A stretch of DNA of 64,000 bases, taken from Bremia lactucae (taxonomy: Eukaryota; Oomycota; Peronosporomycetes; Peronosporales; Peronosporaceae). Both the position numbers and the translations under genes were made by a program. The first letter of the stretch is position 1; every line of letters begins with the position of its first letter. Below, one piece after another: positions 11,371 to 21,367 of this stretch. The notes under the pieces are model-generated. The model saw only the letters and a program-made list of their open reading frames with translations. It did not search any database and was not told where the DNA came from. The stretch lies in contig NC_090623.1 of assembly GCF_004359215.1 (NCBI RefSeq), forward strand, positions 2,038,774 through 2,102,773, in the 5' to 3' direction.

Positions 11371-11830
11371 CTATTCATCCTTGGCGTAAGCCGAACGGAT
11401 TGATTCATTAATAGGCGACATTATAGTCGCTAAATGAGAGAGCTCATTATCCGGCCTGCGTGATAACGCATCGGCCAAAGCATTCTGCTTGTTAGGCTTA
11501 TACTTCACCTCGAAGTTGTACTCGGCGAAAAAGGATAGCCATCGGGCCATTCTCTGTGAGAGATGGGGCGACTCAGTCGCAGTGCATAATGACGCGTGAT
11601 CTGTATACATCACAAACGGCTGAGAGCCTTGCAGAAGAACTCCGAATTTGACGAGAGCATGCTTCATAGCAAGTAACTCTTTATCATGAACTGGGTAGTT
11701 CTTTCTGCAGCTGTAAGCTGTCTAGACTCGAACGCAATTACACGTTCACGCCCATCAGCACATGTTTGTAACAGAGCACTGCCGATGCCAAAATCCGATG
11801 CGTCACAGATGACACAGAAAGGCCAACTTA
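11371..11830 (-). pseudogene. RNase H domain of element E
   Basis: The minus-strand frame 11667-11371 reads QPFVMYTDHASL, HLSQRMARWLSFFAEYNF and NALADALSRRPD, the diagnostic end of a Ty3/gypsy RNase H. The upstream part (CDASDFGIG-like) lies near 11800 in another frame. Confidence 0.75.
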
Positions 11831-11989
11831 CATTGGCAGTGCCAGAATCGGGGCATGGATAAGATTATCCTAAACTGCTTGAAAAGAATTATGCTCTGTG
11901 CTAGTCCAGCACCAATCTGTATCCTTTTTTAATATTAGATAATGGCCTAGCCATATCAGCATAATTTTTGCTATATTTGTGAAACAAAT

Positions 11990-12800
11990 GGCGAGACCCA
12001 ACCACTTACGCAAGTTCTTTTGGTTTTTAGGAACCGGCTAATATACAATGGCTTATACCTTAGCGAGATCCGCTCTAAGGCCTCGCATTTCAATATAGCA
12101 GCCTAAGAAAGGAATTTCTTCTGCGCCAAAATTGCATTTAAATGCATTGGCTTATAATTTATTTGTGCGCATACACTCGAGCACTGCTCGCAATTGGTCT
12201 AAACGGTTTTCCATATCCGACCGACCCTGCTCCGCACGACTATGGACAAAAATGTCATAAAAATAAGTTTGTGCATAACCTCGATGAGGGCGGAACAATT
12301 CTGTCACTAGACGATTAAAAGTTGCCGGGGCGTTTAAAGCCCTTGTGGCATAACAAACCACTCCCATAGCAGACCGCTTGGGGTGCTAATCGCTGTAAGC
12401 GGGATATCGCTAGCTCGCATGAGCAGTTGGTTATAATTATCAGCGAAGTAAAGTGCACTGTACATTGTATATCCCACCATATTGTTCTGAAGAACATCCT
12501 TTCTAGAATGGGGTTTTGTGCTGGTAGTACTAGCATTAAGCTTATTATAAGCATGTACAATGCGCCATTTACCATTTGGCTTTTCGACACAAAATTTCGA
12601 TGTCGAATGGGGAGATTTGCTCTCTCGTACCATTCCAGCCTCGTGTTTAGCACGGATGAAATCGTCAGCGACGTCGCACTGTTTCTTTGGTAAAGGCCAC
12701 TGTCGTGTGACAGAGTATTTGGTTCAGGGTTCCAAGTCAATTTCATGACGAACGCCTCTATCCGGGGGTAAAACAGATGGTGAATTGGTACATACCACAT
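11990..12800 (-). pseudogene. Reverse transcriptase of element E (broken)
   Basis: RT pieces occur in shifted frames: FCVEKPNGKWRIVHAYNKLN (near 12590-12540), LLMRASDIPLTA and WEWFVMPQGL (12430-12334), then ALNAPATFNRLV and YFYDIFVHSRAE (12330-12230). The catalytic YFDD box is mutated to YFYD. Confidence 0.75.
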
Positions 12801-13210
12801 CTTGGAATTCCTAAATCAAGAAATAAAATAGATCCATAGGGTCTTTAAGGATCGATGACCCACTCCGCGCACTAAGTACAGCTTTAGTGCCATCCAGGAC
12901 AGCTTCGTCCAGAAGTGACGATGAGTTTGACGCAATCGTCGGTCGAATGACCACCATCTCAGACAAGTCGCCAGCCTTTAAGGCTCAACCGCACTCATCA
13001 AAAGACACGTCTAGCTCTAAAAGAGCATGTAACGAAGGGATTGCCGCAAGGCTAACTTCCCCCTCGATGTTACCGGTGACACCATTTACAAGCGTATGTA
13101 ATTGCTCGCTCGTATCACTTTGTGAGGTTATAAACGCTTCCCGTCTTTCCTGTCTTGGAGTAGAGACGATACGCCTCAAAGATGCTGGGACATTTACGTC
13201 CTCAGAATTT

Positions 13211-13990
13211 TCAGCTTATACTGGTTCGATAACAGAGATGGTATGTATTAGAAGGGTTTGACCTGAAATGCCCTGGCGAACCGCCAATAGTGTAACTATT
13301 GACACTCAGTATGGTGCCACCTCGGCCCACCATACTCGGTGGACTTAGACGTGCCACTCCACGTATCTCAGAAATATTGCACCCTAGACGCCCTGGTGAA
13401 CCGCCAATAGTGTCACTACTGGTACTCAGTACGGAACCACCTCGGCCGACCACACTCTGTGGACTTAGACGTGCCACTCCACGTATCTCAGGGATATCGC
13501 ACCCTTGACGCCCTGGCGAACCGCCAACAGTGTCACTATTGACACTCAGGATGGTGCCACCTCGGTCGACCACACTCGGTGGACTTAGACGTGCCACTCC
13601 ACGTATCTCAGGGATATCGCACCCTTGACGCCCTGGCGAACCGCCAACAGTGTCACTATTGACACTCAGTATGGTGCCACCTCGGTCGACCACACTCGGT
13701 GGACTTAGACGTGCCACTCCACGTATCTCTGGGATATTGCACCCTTGATGGCTCGGCCTTGGGCCTACAGTGCTTTTAGCATTCAGTGAATCGTTATTAC
13801 AACGAGTGCCACTCGACGGAGTACGTGCCATTCCACCCCCATTTTCTAAGTCGGGCTTAGAATTAATGTTTGAAACATTGGAGTTTACTAACTCAGAAAT
13901 TCTAATGTCTAAAACACTTACAGATTCAGTCAGTGGTCCGCGCAAATAGTGCTTTTGGTGCCTAGCAAAGGTGGCTTCATGACTCTCCAA
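13211..13990 (-). CDS. Element E pol segment carrying 40-residue repeats
   Basis: 259-codon open minus-strand frame between protease and RT. It starts at an ATG at 13990 ([18 protein letters not shown]), downstream of the protease remnant, and consists mostly of four 40-residue repeats with cores like [12 protein letters not shown] and GGSPG. The expansion is in frame (120 bp), so the open frame survived while the rest of pol decayed. No fold is recognised; Gly, Ser and Pro richness suggests a disordered linker. Confidence 0.5.
   Translation of the reverse strand: MESHEATFARHQKHYLRGPLTESVSVLDIRISELVNSNVSNINSKPDLENGGGMARTPSSGTRCNNDSLNAKSTVGPRPSHQGCNIPEIRGVARLSPPSVVDRGGTILSVNSDTVGGSPGRQGCDIPEIRGVARLSPPSVVDRGGTILSVNSDTVGGSPGRQGCDIPEIRGVARLSPQSVVGRGGSVLSTSSDTIGGSPGRLGCNISEIRGVARLSPPSMVGRGGTILSVNSYTIGGSPGHFRSNPSNTYHLCYRTSIS
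13270..13749. repeat. Four exact-length 120-bp tandem repeats
   Basis: Units start at 13270, 13390, 13510 and 13630, each 120 bp and beginning GCCCTGG. Neighbouring units differ by a few substitutions and no indels; the third and fourth are the most alike. A partial, more diverged unit follows at 13750. Confidence 0.95.
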
Positions 13991-14479
13991 AATTTTGCTA
14001 GGAACATTGCGCGTGGCGCCTAAGGTTTTAGTCCTCTAATCGATTAATGGTTCATGGCGTTCAAGGCAGTCCAGACCAAGGATGAGATCGTATCTCGAAT
14101 CCAAATCAAGGACGAGACAGCGTTCCACACTTTAAAGTCCAGAAACTTTAAGTCTAAGCTCAACGGAGCTTGAGGAACAGTGGCATGAGTCCCAGTCGCT
14201 AGGCAAACAGTGATTGTATCACTTTCATGCGCTTCAAGCGCCTCAACGTCTTCTTAATTTACATCAAGGAAAAGACGTCGAGCATAATTGCAAGACGCTC
14301 CTGAGTCAATTAAAGTTGATCATCGCTTGTCAAAGCCCTCCACAATCGCCTGAGCGACTATTAAGTCAGGCTTGTACTCACGCCCCGTGCCATTTCGCAC
14401 CGAGCTTATTGGGGCTAGGTCATATTACTCTCACCTCCTTGAGGTTCAACAGAGCCTAGGTCTTCCCCAGGAGGGCGCC

Positions 14480-15494
14480 CGCACCTACTGGGTATCGACG
14501 TTTTGCCGCACTGTACAATATTTCTTGTATAGGTCGGAATTGGTGCTCTTTCGAGTTTTGCGCGTATTGCATAAGGGACAGGCCGGACGTATATGTTTCG
14601 TGGATTTATCTTCTACGGATGGTATTATGCTGTTCCACAGCCTAAAATCCCTCTTCTCCTTCCTGAACAAGGCTTAGATCTATGGATTCCAGTCTATTAG
14701 ACGGTACCCATGTGCTCGAAGAGCTTGTACGGTAAACTGGCGTGCTGACACGAGCAGACTTAAAGTCAAACTCGGCGCGTAGCCCTATGGCAATTGCCTC
14801 TTCAAACGTAGCAGGATGGGATCGGAATAATTCCGTCCGGGCAACGCCCTCATTAAGACCCCCATTAAATTTGTAACGACAATTGCTTCTTGCACCGGGA
14901 CTTGATGCATAGATGCAACAAAGTTCCCAACTCCTGGACATAGTCCTGTAGGGTTCGTTTACCCTGTCGAGTCGCTAGGAGCCGTGCTCGCATGCGAAAA
15001 GTCTGATCAGGCGGTGCAAACATGCTAGTCATTTGCTGTTTCAGTGATTCCCATGAGGGAATAGCGTCGTTTATGGACGTGCTGCACGATAGTGCCCACT
15101 TTATGGCTCTACCTCCAAGTTTGGAAATGACCATAGCTATCTTTTGCCGTTCTGTTATGAACAAGGCGGAATCAATGGACATTTTCATCTGCTAAATCCA
15201 AAAAGGGAGATTTTCTCCTTCTTTTCCCTCAAATGTCTTTACATCTACAGTAAGAGGGCGATCCCTCCATTCTGAGTCAGGTGCAGAGATGTACCGGGTT
15301 GGCATAGATGCCGCTAAGTGGTCCTGTACCTGACCGATCAGGGAGGCTTCGTACCGCATGAAGGCTTCAAGCCTTGCATGTAGGACCTCTGGTCCCTGGG
15401 AAATAATAAATTCCACGTGCTCAAGCCCAAATAAGGTTTTGAGCTTGTCATAAGCGGCGCGTTGCGCTTCTGACAATTCTAAAACCTTTTTCAT
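14480..15494 (-). pseudogene. Gag of element E (broken)
   Basis: Starts at an ATG at 15494 ([18 protein letters not shown]). After a stop at 15192 it continues with a recognisable Retrotrans_gag core (KLGGRAIKWALS, then SWESLKQQMTSMF, then RTLQDYVQELGTLL) and shifts frame near 14900. No intact zinc knuckle is visible. Confidence 0.6.
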
Positions 15495-15699
15495 TTTCGT
15501 GAGAAATCAGACTTGTAAAGACTCAGGCGTAGATTGACTACGAGTGCTACCAGGTTTAGCGGAGCTACCTCGCTCCTAAAGGCAGAGGAAGACTTTTAGA
15601 CTCAGGGAGTCTCTTAGTTCTATAGAGCTAATGGAGTTTAACAACTCAGGGAGTCGTACAACCCATTAAAGTTTACTGAATTCTAGTTGACAGGATTCA

Positions 15700-15715
15700 G
15701 GGGTTCGTAGAACCA
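15700..15715 (-). promoter_or_regulatory. Candidate primer-binding site
   Basis: Minus strand reads TGGTTCTACGAACC, beginning with TGG (complement of tRNA CCA) and located where the internal region begins. It could serve either the type-1 LTR at 15719 or the type-4 LTR beyond it. Confidence 0.45.
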
Positions 15716-15718
15716 AAA

Positions 15719-16172
15719 TGTAACGGGGCACTACGACATGTACTGTTTCAGTACAAGTCCACTTAGCACTGCTTCAGTTGCGAGTGGTGCCCTACGTTAT
15801 TTCACGTACACTAGTACGTGCAGAGGAAGACTTCTCTTAAGGTAACTAGCTTAAGAGGGTAAAATGAAAACTTTATTAAATATAATTAAGTGTCTCTTGA
15901 TCTATCTTTGTAAAGCTAACTTAATTATAATCTAATACTCAACATGTAAATGAATTCTTATCTCTATCTTATCTGTAACTTTCTCTTTGATTACTCCTAA
16001 CAGCTGATTAGTCTGCGGAATAAATAGGTATAATGGTCTATACCTATTTATGGATAAGAATTCTGAATATTACTAATAAAGTAATATCCTGCAAATATTA
16101 TCTACCTTTTAGATAATATATTAAACAACAACCTTTAAGTGTTAATTTCATGTAACGATACATCCCGTTACA
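15719..16172 (-). mobile_element. Type-1 LTR nested at 5' end of element E
   Basis: Complete 454-bp LTR from TGTAACGGGG to CCCGTTACA. Flanks are CAAAA (15714-15718) and CAAAT (16173-16177), a 4-of-5 match to a target duplication, so a solo LTR inserted next to the primer-binding site is likely. Alternatively it is the original 5' LTR. Confidence 0.7.
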
Positions 16173-16484
16173 CAAATGGCAACTAGTGCCCGAGAGTATG
16201 TACCTTAGAAAGGCTTCTATCTCTCACGTATCAATGCGCAAGCTTTAGGAAGGCACTAGACGCTTTAAGATCAAAAGGGGAACTGAGTTAAGCTCAAAAA
16301 CGATTTCGGCGGCCAGATTTATATCTGGCGGCGACCACATTTATATCTGACGGCGACCACATTTGTTAGCCATAATCAATAAGATTTTAGCAATTAAATA
16401 TTTTAGAATAGGATAGAGGGTATTTTACCCATAAGATAAATGTACCACAACAACGGTTCTCCAACCAATGTGTGCCCCATTACA
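16173..16484 (-). repeat. Type-4 LTR, 5' copy of element E
   Basis: Minus-strand start TGTAATGGGG at 16484, about 230 bp similar to the copy at 8412-8656. It contains an extra partial duplication (GGCGGCGACCACATTT occurs, then a near copy). Confidence 0.55.
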
Positions 16485-16639
16485 GTCCTCTTGCAACCAT
16501 CGGCTAACTCTCTCGTGAAGCTCGATTGCTTCACGACGAGCACTGCGAATTTTAATTGGAAGAGCATCATGTCGACAATTAATAGTGGTAATCGATTCTA
16601 CTTACAGCTAAATCGGAGTTTTCAAATTCTTAAAAATTG

Positions 16640-17180
16640 ACCTAGCTTGAAAACTGATGCCTTTCGAATGCGTGCAGACGGAAGGATCGGACGACAAAGG
16701 TGATCGATGAAGAAAAACCAGGCAATAAAAACGTATTCTGGTGCGTCAGAAAAAAAGAAGACAACGACCGAGCGATTCAGACGGCTCGGATTACGAATCG
16801 CTTGTGGATGAAACTTTCTGGTTCGAGGGATTGTCGGATGAAGCGGACCCTCCGCCGTAGGATGAGTCGGACAATGCATCGGCTATGTAAACAAACACGA
16901 GTTGTTGAATTTAATACTTTAACTTCGTGGTGTTTTGTAAAAATCGACAAGGATGCCATTTTTGAGCAATAGCGCCGTTGTGAAGCACGAATTCGGTTGG
17001 AAAAGCAATGACAAGACGCAATTATTTCGAGTGGCGTAGTGCGTAGGTAGGCCTTAATTAGCTATGAGATTTATATTTCTATATAATGAGACAAGGGGTA
17101 AATTTTTATTTACATGCGTTATGATTGGCTTTATGTCGCGGGGGTATATATAGCCACTCTTTTTTATTCTTTATTATTCC
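16640..17180 (+). repeat. Transposon fragment with type-4 LTR piece
   Basis: Around 17105-17160 the plus strand matches about 50 bp of the type-4 LTR interior (TGCGTTATGATTGGCT). Upstream, an acidic Ser/Asp-rich stretch (SDSDGSDYESLVDETFWFEG) near 16770-16840 could be the start of a transposon ORF. 17180-17960 holds nothing recognisable apart from the ABCG promoter. Confidence 0.35.
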
Positions 17181-18006
17181 TCTTAGGTAATATTCACCAT
17201 GTCACGGGCTACCGAGCTAAAAGGTTTTAAATAGTTTCTTTAGTAATAAACATTTTCTCGTGCACATCAGCAACTCGTTTCAATTTAAACAAGCATAATA
17301 TGTACAGATGCAGCAATTTTTTTGGATACGCGTTGCCAAGAGATTGTGGCAGTCATTCATTGGCAGTGCTGCTTAATTCAGTCTTTCTATTAATAATAAG
17401 ACAGAAAGATTCTTGAGATTATTACGTCGCATTCAGGTGCAACCTAGATCATGAATTAAGCGAGTTTATTGATTTTAGGTATTAGAATTGCCTTTAGTCT
17501 CAAATTTGTACTACTTTAATTGCCCATCGATCTTGTCATTTGAGACATTATCATTCACAAAAGAGCCAAAATTTATTTTTAACTTCCAACTTGCTTTCTA
17601 TGACACCCGGAGCATATAATCTCTTCAATAGCACGAATACGATCCAGGGTATATGCGTTTAACGTGCGCAACTGAAGCTTGATCTTCCAAGGGAGCGAGC
17701 AAATCGGGGTGGTTAGCCTTAGCTGATCAGGATCATAAATAGTCGGGGCGAGCGCGGTAGGGTTACTCGATTTAGCCACATTAGGGTACGATGCCACTAT
17801 TGCAATCGGCAAAAACAGAAAAAAAGGACTGCGACCAGGTCCGTGCGACACGTGAGGGGTTAAAATTTCCTCATTGGTGCCCAAAGTGACCTGTTTTTCG
17901 TAAAAGTGGCAAAAGATTCGGTTTGGTCCGAAAGAACCAGGGAGCTCCCAATCTCAACGCGTTTTTCAAGTGTTTTCAACTGGGAATAGGAACGTTAATG
18001 GGGCCA

Positions 18007-18024
18007 TTCATTCTCCCGTTTCCA
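18007..18024 (+). promoter_or_regulatory. Oomycete initiator-like element
   Basis: TCATTCTCCCGTTTCC lies 12-28 bases before the ATG at 18036 and resembles the oomycete initiator plus flanking-promoter-region consensus (TCATTYY followed by a CAWTTT-like block). Oomycete 5' UTRs are short, so position fits. The flanking block is imperfect. Confidence 0.45.
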
Positions 18025-18035
18025 TCAATCTAACA

Positions 18036-20780
18036 ATGTGGTCGCTTGGCGTCTTCCTCGCCTTTGGATTCGCGTATTCTTTCGTGCATAGTTCGTCCTC
18101 GGCTTCCACCGATGGAGGAGTGTGTGACCCCGACTATGAACAGCTCGACGATTTAGGTGAGTCGTGTGAATGTCTCGACGGCTTTAGTGGCCTTGGATGC
18201 CGCATGTGCACTGCAAGCACCGATTTCGATGTCTGTAGCACTGCTTTGGGTGCCGACTACGCGTGTGTAACCGGGTTTTCATTTGACGCGACTTCGACTG
18301 GCAAAACGTATGCTTGCAGTCTTTCGAGCGACCTCCAAGCATTGTTTCCCAATGGATCCATTGATGTAACCTGTGATCGCAATGAACAGGGCACAGGAAG
18401 TTGTCTTGCTGCTGTGTACAATGCAAAAGACACGGTCAATGGCGCGCATGTAATTGATTGCAACATGACGGAATGTTCATTCCCAACAGGCAGTGTGAAT
18501 GCCAAATGTGGCGCAATCAATTGCCACTGTGGGTCCCAGTGCTCTTCCATGAGCAAATCGATCATTGAATCGACTTTCAGTGGCCAACCCGTTGAAATTC
18601 AAGTCATGGAGGCAACCCAAGTGCTAACACTTGTGATTGAAAACTCCCCGTTGCCACTCTCGGCAACGTGTACGGCATCGGCGTGTGAACGCGGAGGTCA
18701 ACGCGATCGAACGATAAGCAAAGCACAGAGTACTCCAGCAAGCACATCCGAGCGCGTTCATGGCGTCGCACTCGCTGTGATGGCGTGTATAATTCTTGCG
18801 CTATTGTTCCTCGTCGCGTGTTTTTCCTTTTGTTGCGTGTGTTTGGATAAACGTCGAAATGTCGACGAGGCCGATTTAGAGACGGAATTATTAAAAGTCT
18901 CGTCTCGCGTAACAAATAAGCTCGAATTTATTAAAATTAGTTGCTATGGTCAAAAAGGCCCGTCAACTCAGGACGAAAGGATGATTTTAAATTCCATCTC
19001 GGGAAGTGTCGTTCGTGGTCAAGTAATGGGGATCTTGGGACCCAGTGGGTCGGGTAAAACCACGTTATTAAATGCGATTGCTGCCATGGAAAACGGCACT
19101 TCGACGATTACAGGGGAGCTCTTGCTAGATGGCCAGAATGTAACGAAAGACTATCGTCGTCTAGCGGCGTATGTTGAGCAAGACGACACACTCTTTCCAG
19201 CGCTAACTGTACGGGAATGTATCACGTATTCGGCACAATTGCGTCTTCCTCTTGAGATGACTGCTGCCGCCAAGACGGCAATGGTGACGCGAGTACTCGC
19301 GGAGCTTAATCTTACTCCTATTATGAATTCTCGCATTGGAGCCGTTGGGGGCAGTACGTCCATGCGTGGAATTTCAGGAGGTGAAAGACGTCGTGTAAGC
19401 ATTGGTATGGAACTCGTGACATCCCCACAGATTCTTCTTCTGGATGAACCAACTTCAGGACTCGATAGTTCGTCGGCGTATGCAGTACTTCAGGTAATTC
19501 AAGCGCTTGCAAGACACGATCGTATGGTGATTTTAAGCATTCATCAGCCAAGTGGTCGATCGTTTTTGTTACTAGATCAAATTCTGTTATTACGAAAAGG
19601 ACAGCTTGTATATCGTGGTTCTCCAATGGAATCAAAACCTTACTTTCTCGACCAGGGGTTTGCTTGTAATGAAGAAGATACTGCTGCGGATTTTATTCTC
19701 GATGTTGCATCCAATGCAGAGAATGTGCCTGTGTTTCAACAATGTCCAGAAAACTTGAAAAGAGTGCACGAAAACGCGTCGTTGGCAAAGTCAAGTGGAT
19801 TGATTCCAACGGAATTGTTTTCGCCAAAAACGCCCATTGGAAGTCCTTTGTATGAGACGTCGCTTCGAATCGCCGATACGTCAGAAGGCACGAGTTGGGG
19901 AGTCTTGTTTCAGACGATTATGCTTGAAATTCGAGTCCTTTCGACACGAACGGCTTTGAATCTTTTTCGTCATCGCTCGTTGTTTATACAACACGTGACG
20001 CTCAGTTTCGTACTTGCGCTCGTGACTGGACTACTCTTTCAAAACGTTTCGGATAACCTCGCAGGGTTTCAAAATCGCATGGGGGCTTTCTTTTTTATAC
20101 TCACGTTCTTTGGGTTTGCTAGTTTAAGTTCCATGGATCTCTTCATCTCGGAACGTCCTATTTTTCTACGCGAAACGGGAGCCAAGTACTATACTGCGTT
20201 TAGTTATTTCATTGCCAAGACGACGTTAGACACCGTCTTACTTCGCGTCGTACCGGCCTCGATCTTTGCATGTATTTTTTACTGGCTCATGGCTCTTCAA
20301 GCCGAAGCGAGTCGTTTTTTTTTATTTTGGCTCACCCTCGTGCTCTTTAATATTGCTGCTGGATCCATTTGTGGACTCGTGGGCGTTTTATCGCGTCAAG
20401 TGGGATCAGCAAATCTTGCAGCCACGGTCTTGTTATTATTAATGCTGCTCTTTGGAGGCTTTTTACTGAACTCGGCCACAATGCCCGACTCGGTGGCGTG
20501 GCTTCAACATTTATCGATTTTTGGCTATGCGTTTGAAATCCTCATGACCAATGAACTTACGGGAATTATTTTATCGTTTGATGCGCCAGGATACCCCGCG
20601 ATTCCAGTGTATGGAGAAGTGTACCTCCGGACCTTGGGCATGGAGTACACTCACCGGTATTATGATATCGCAGCGCTTGCGTTAGGTGCGATTGTATTGC
20701 AAGTGCTTGCGTATGGCTTCTTGTCGCTTCTCGTGCCGACGCATCGGGTCATGGACGAGCACAGCAAGAAAACGACATGA
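18036..20780 (+). CDS. ABCG transporter with signal peptide and Cys-rich ectodomain, 914 aa
   Basis: Half-size ABCG transporter preceded by an ectodomain. I chose the ATG at 18036 because it opens directly into a signal peptide (MWSLGVFLAFGFAYSFV); there is no earlier in-frame ATG. Residues 24-235 are Cys-rich with an EGF-like start (CECLDGFSGLGCRMC), followed by a transmembrane helix at about 241-268. The NBD is complete: Walker A GPSGSGKT 335-342, Q-loop YVEQDD, signature GISGGE 445-450, Walker B ILLLDE 466-471, H-loop SIHQPS. The TMD with about six helices spans roughly 640-900. Plant ABCG24/28-type proteins have a comparable Cys-rich N-terminus. Exporter at a cell membrane; substrate unknown. 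Intact, no introns. Confidence 0.93.
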   Translation: MWSLGVFLAFGFAYSFVHSSSSASTDGGVCDPDYEQLDDLGESCECLDGFSGLGCRMCTASTDFDVCSTALGADYACVTGFSFDATSTGKTYACSLSSDLQALFPNGSIDVTCDRNEQGTGSCLAAVYNAKDTVNGAHVIDCNMTECSFPTGSVNAKCGAINCHCGSQCSSMSKSIIESTFSGQPVEIQVMEATQVLTLVIENSPLPLSATCTASACERGGQRDRTISKAQSTPASTSERVHGVALAVMACIILALLFLVACFSFCCVCLDKRRNVDEADLETELLKVSSRVTNKLEFIKISCYGQKGPSTQDERMILNSISGSVVRGQVMGILGPSGSGKTTLLNAIAAMENGTSTITGELLLDGQNVTKDYRRLAAYVEQDDTLFPALTVRECITYSAQLRLPLEMTAAAKTAMVTRVLAELNLTPIMNSRIGAVGGSTSMRGISGGERRRVSIGMELVTSPQILLLDEPTSGLDSSSAYAVLQVIQALARHDRMVILSIHQPSGRSFLLLDQILLLRKGQLVYRGSPMESKPYFLDQGFACNEEDTAADFILDVASNAENVPVFQQCPENLKRVHENASLAKSSGLIPTELFSPKTPIGSPLYETSLRIADTSEGTSWGVLFQTIMLEIRVLSTRTALNLFRHRSLFIQHVTLSFVLALVTGLLFQNVSDNLAGFQNRMGAFFFILTFFGFASLSSMDLFISERPIFLRETGAKYYTAFSYFIAKTTLDTVLLRVVPASIFACIFYWLMALQAEASRFFLFWLTLVLFNIAAGSICGLVGVLSRQVGSANLAATVLLLLMLLFGGFLLNSATMPDSVAWLQHLSIFGYAFEILMTNELTGIILSFDAPGYPAIPVYGEVYLRTLGMEYTHRYYDIAALALGAIVLQVLAYGFLSLLVPTHRVMDEHSKKTT

Positions 20781-21031
20781 GGATTTTGATAGGTTTTTAA
20801 ATTTGCCAGGAGTGATATGTCGATCCAAGGAAGTACATAGTTTTCCATTAAATAATAAGCAGGAGCTTTTATGACTAAGTTTATTATTATAATAATGTAA
20901 ATGTGTTCGGAAGGTGGTGATAAAAGAATTGCGAATCAAGATGACATACTACGTTGCATGCAGTGAAAGCATTACAGAAATTATCAACATGTTACGCGAA
21001 CGTGGTTAAAAGCTCAGAGGTCATTCTTAAT

Positions 21032-21367
21032 TCAATTATCGCTTCTTAATACCTTGACTAACGTCCTGAAGCCTGTGGACTTTATTATCGACGGACTAAT
21101 GTATCTAACCAGTACATTCTGCGACGTTGGATGCCACTTGTCGGATCTCTCGTCGCGACTAGTCCCTTCAGCTGTTGATACCAAAAGTGTCCTCAAATGA
21201 GGACGCGCGTGAAAATCCTTGGTGCCGTTCACAGTATCTGTGACCTCATTGCTTTCTTTCAGTGCATCAGCCGCCATGGCGACAGTGTGAATGCTCGCTA
21301 GCAAAGCCCAGCCCAGAAATACCATGGCGAAGCGCAGGAAAGTCGTATCATTTCGCTTCGCTACCAT
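21032..21367 (-). CDS. Small secreted RXLR-like protein (RTLL-DER), 111 aa
   Basis: The ATG at 21367 gives a clear signal peptide: basic start MVAKRND, hydrophobic core FAMVFLGWALLASI, likely cleavage after AMA near residue 32. A degenerate RXLR motif RTLL (59-62) and an RDER box (71-74) follow with the spacing seen in oomycete host-translocated effectors. The C-terminal part is only about 37 residues, too short for a full WY domain, so the gene may be truncated or a minimal effector. RXLX variants of this kind are known in downy mildews. It stands alone between two ABCG genes. Effector function is inferred from motif architecture only. Confidence 0.65.
   Translation of the reverse strand: MVAKRNDTTFLRFAMVFLGWALLASIHTVAMAADALKESNEVTDTVNGTKDFHARPHLRTLLVSTAEGTSRDERSDKWHPTSQNVLVRYISPSIIKSTGFRTLVKVLRSDN

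Larger units (their letters stand above)
8170..16484 (-). mobile_element. Element E: decayed Ty3/gypsy retrotransposon
   Basis: On the minus strand, gag (15494 to about 14480), protease (DSGAS near 14310), a repeat-bearing linker (13990-13211), RT (about 12800-12000), RNase H (about 11830-11371) and integrase (about 11190-9984) occur in Ty3/gypsy order, all broken by stops or frameshifts. Related type-4 LTR sequence lies at both ends: minus-strand starts TGTAATGGGG at 8656 and at 16484, with ~230-250 bp similarity. A polypurine tract precedes the 3' copy, and a type-1 LTR is inserted next to the primer-binding site. Confidence 0.75.

Noticed and set aside
13270..13749. CRISPR-like array
   Set aside because: Units are contiguous 120-bp coding repeats without spacers, in a eukaryotic retroelement.
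17579..17884. Minus-strand ORF upstream of the ABCG gene
   Set aside because: It contains no ATG at all, overlaps the promoter of 18036-20780 and has no recognisable feature.
18184..18565. Minus-strand ORFs within the ABCG ectodomain region
   Set aside because: Shadows of the plus-strand gene with no features of their own.
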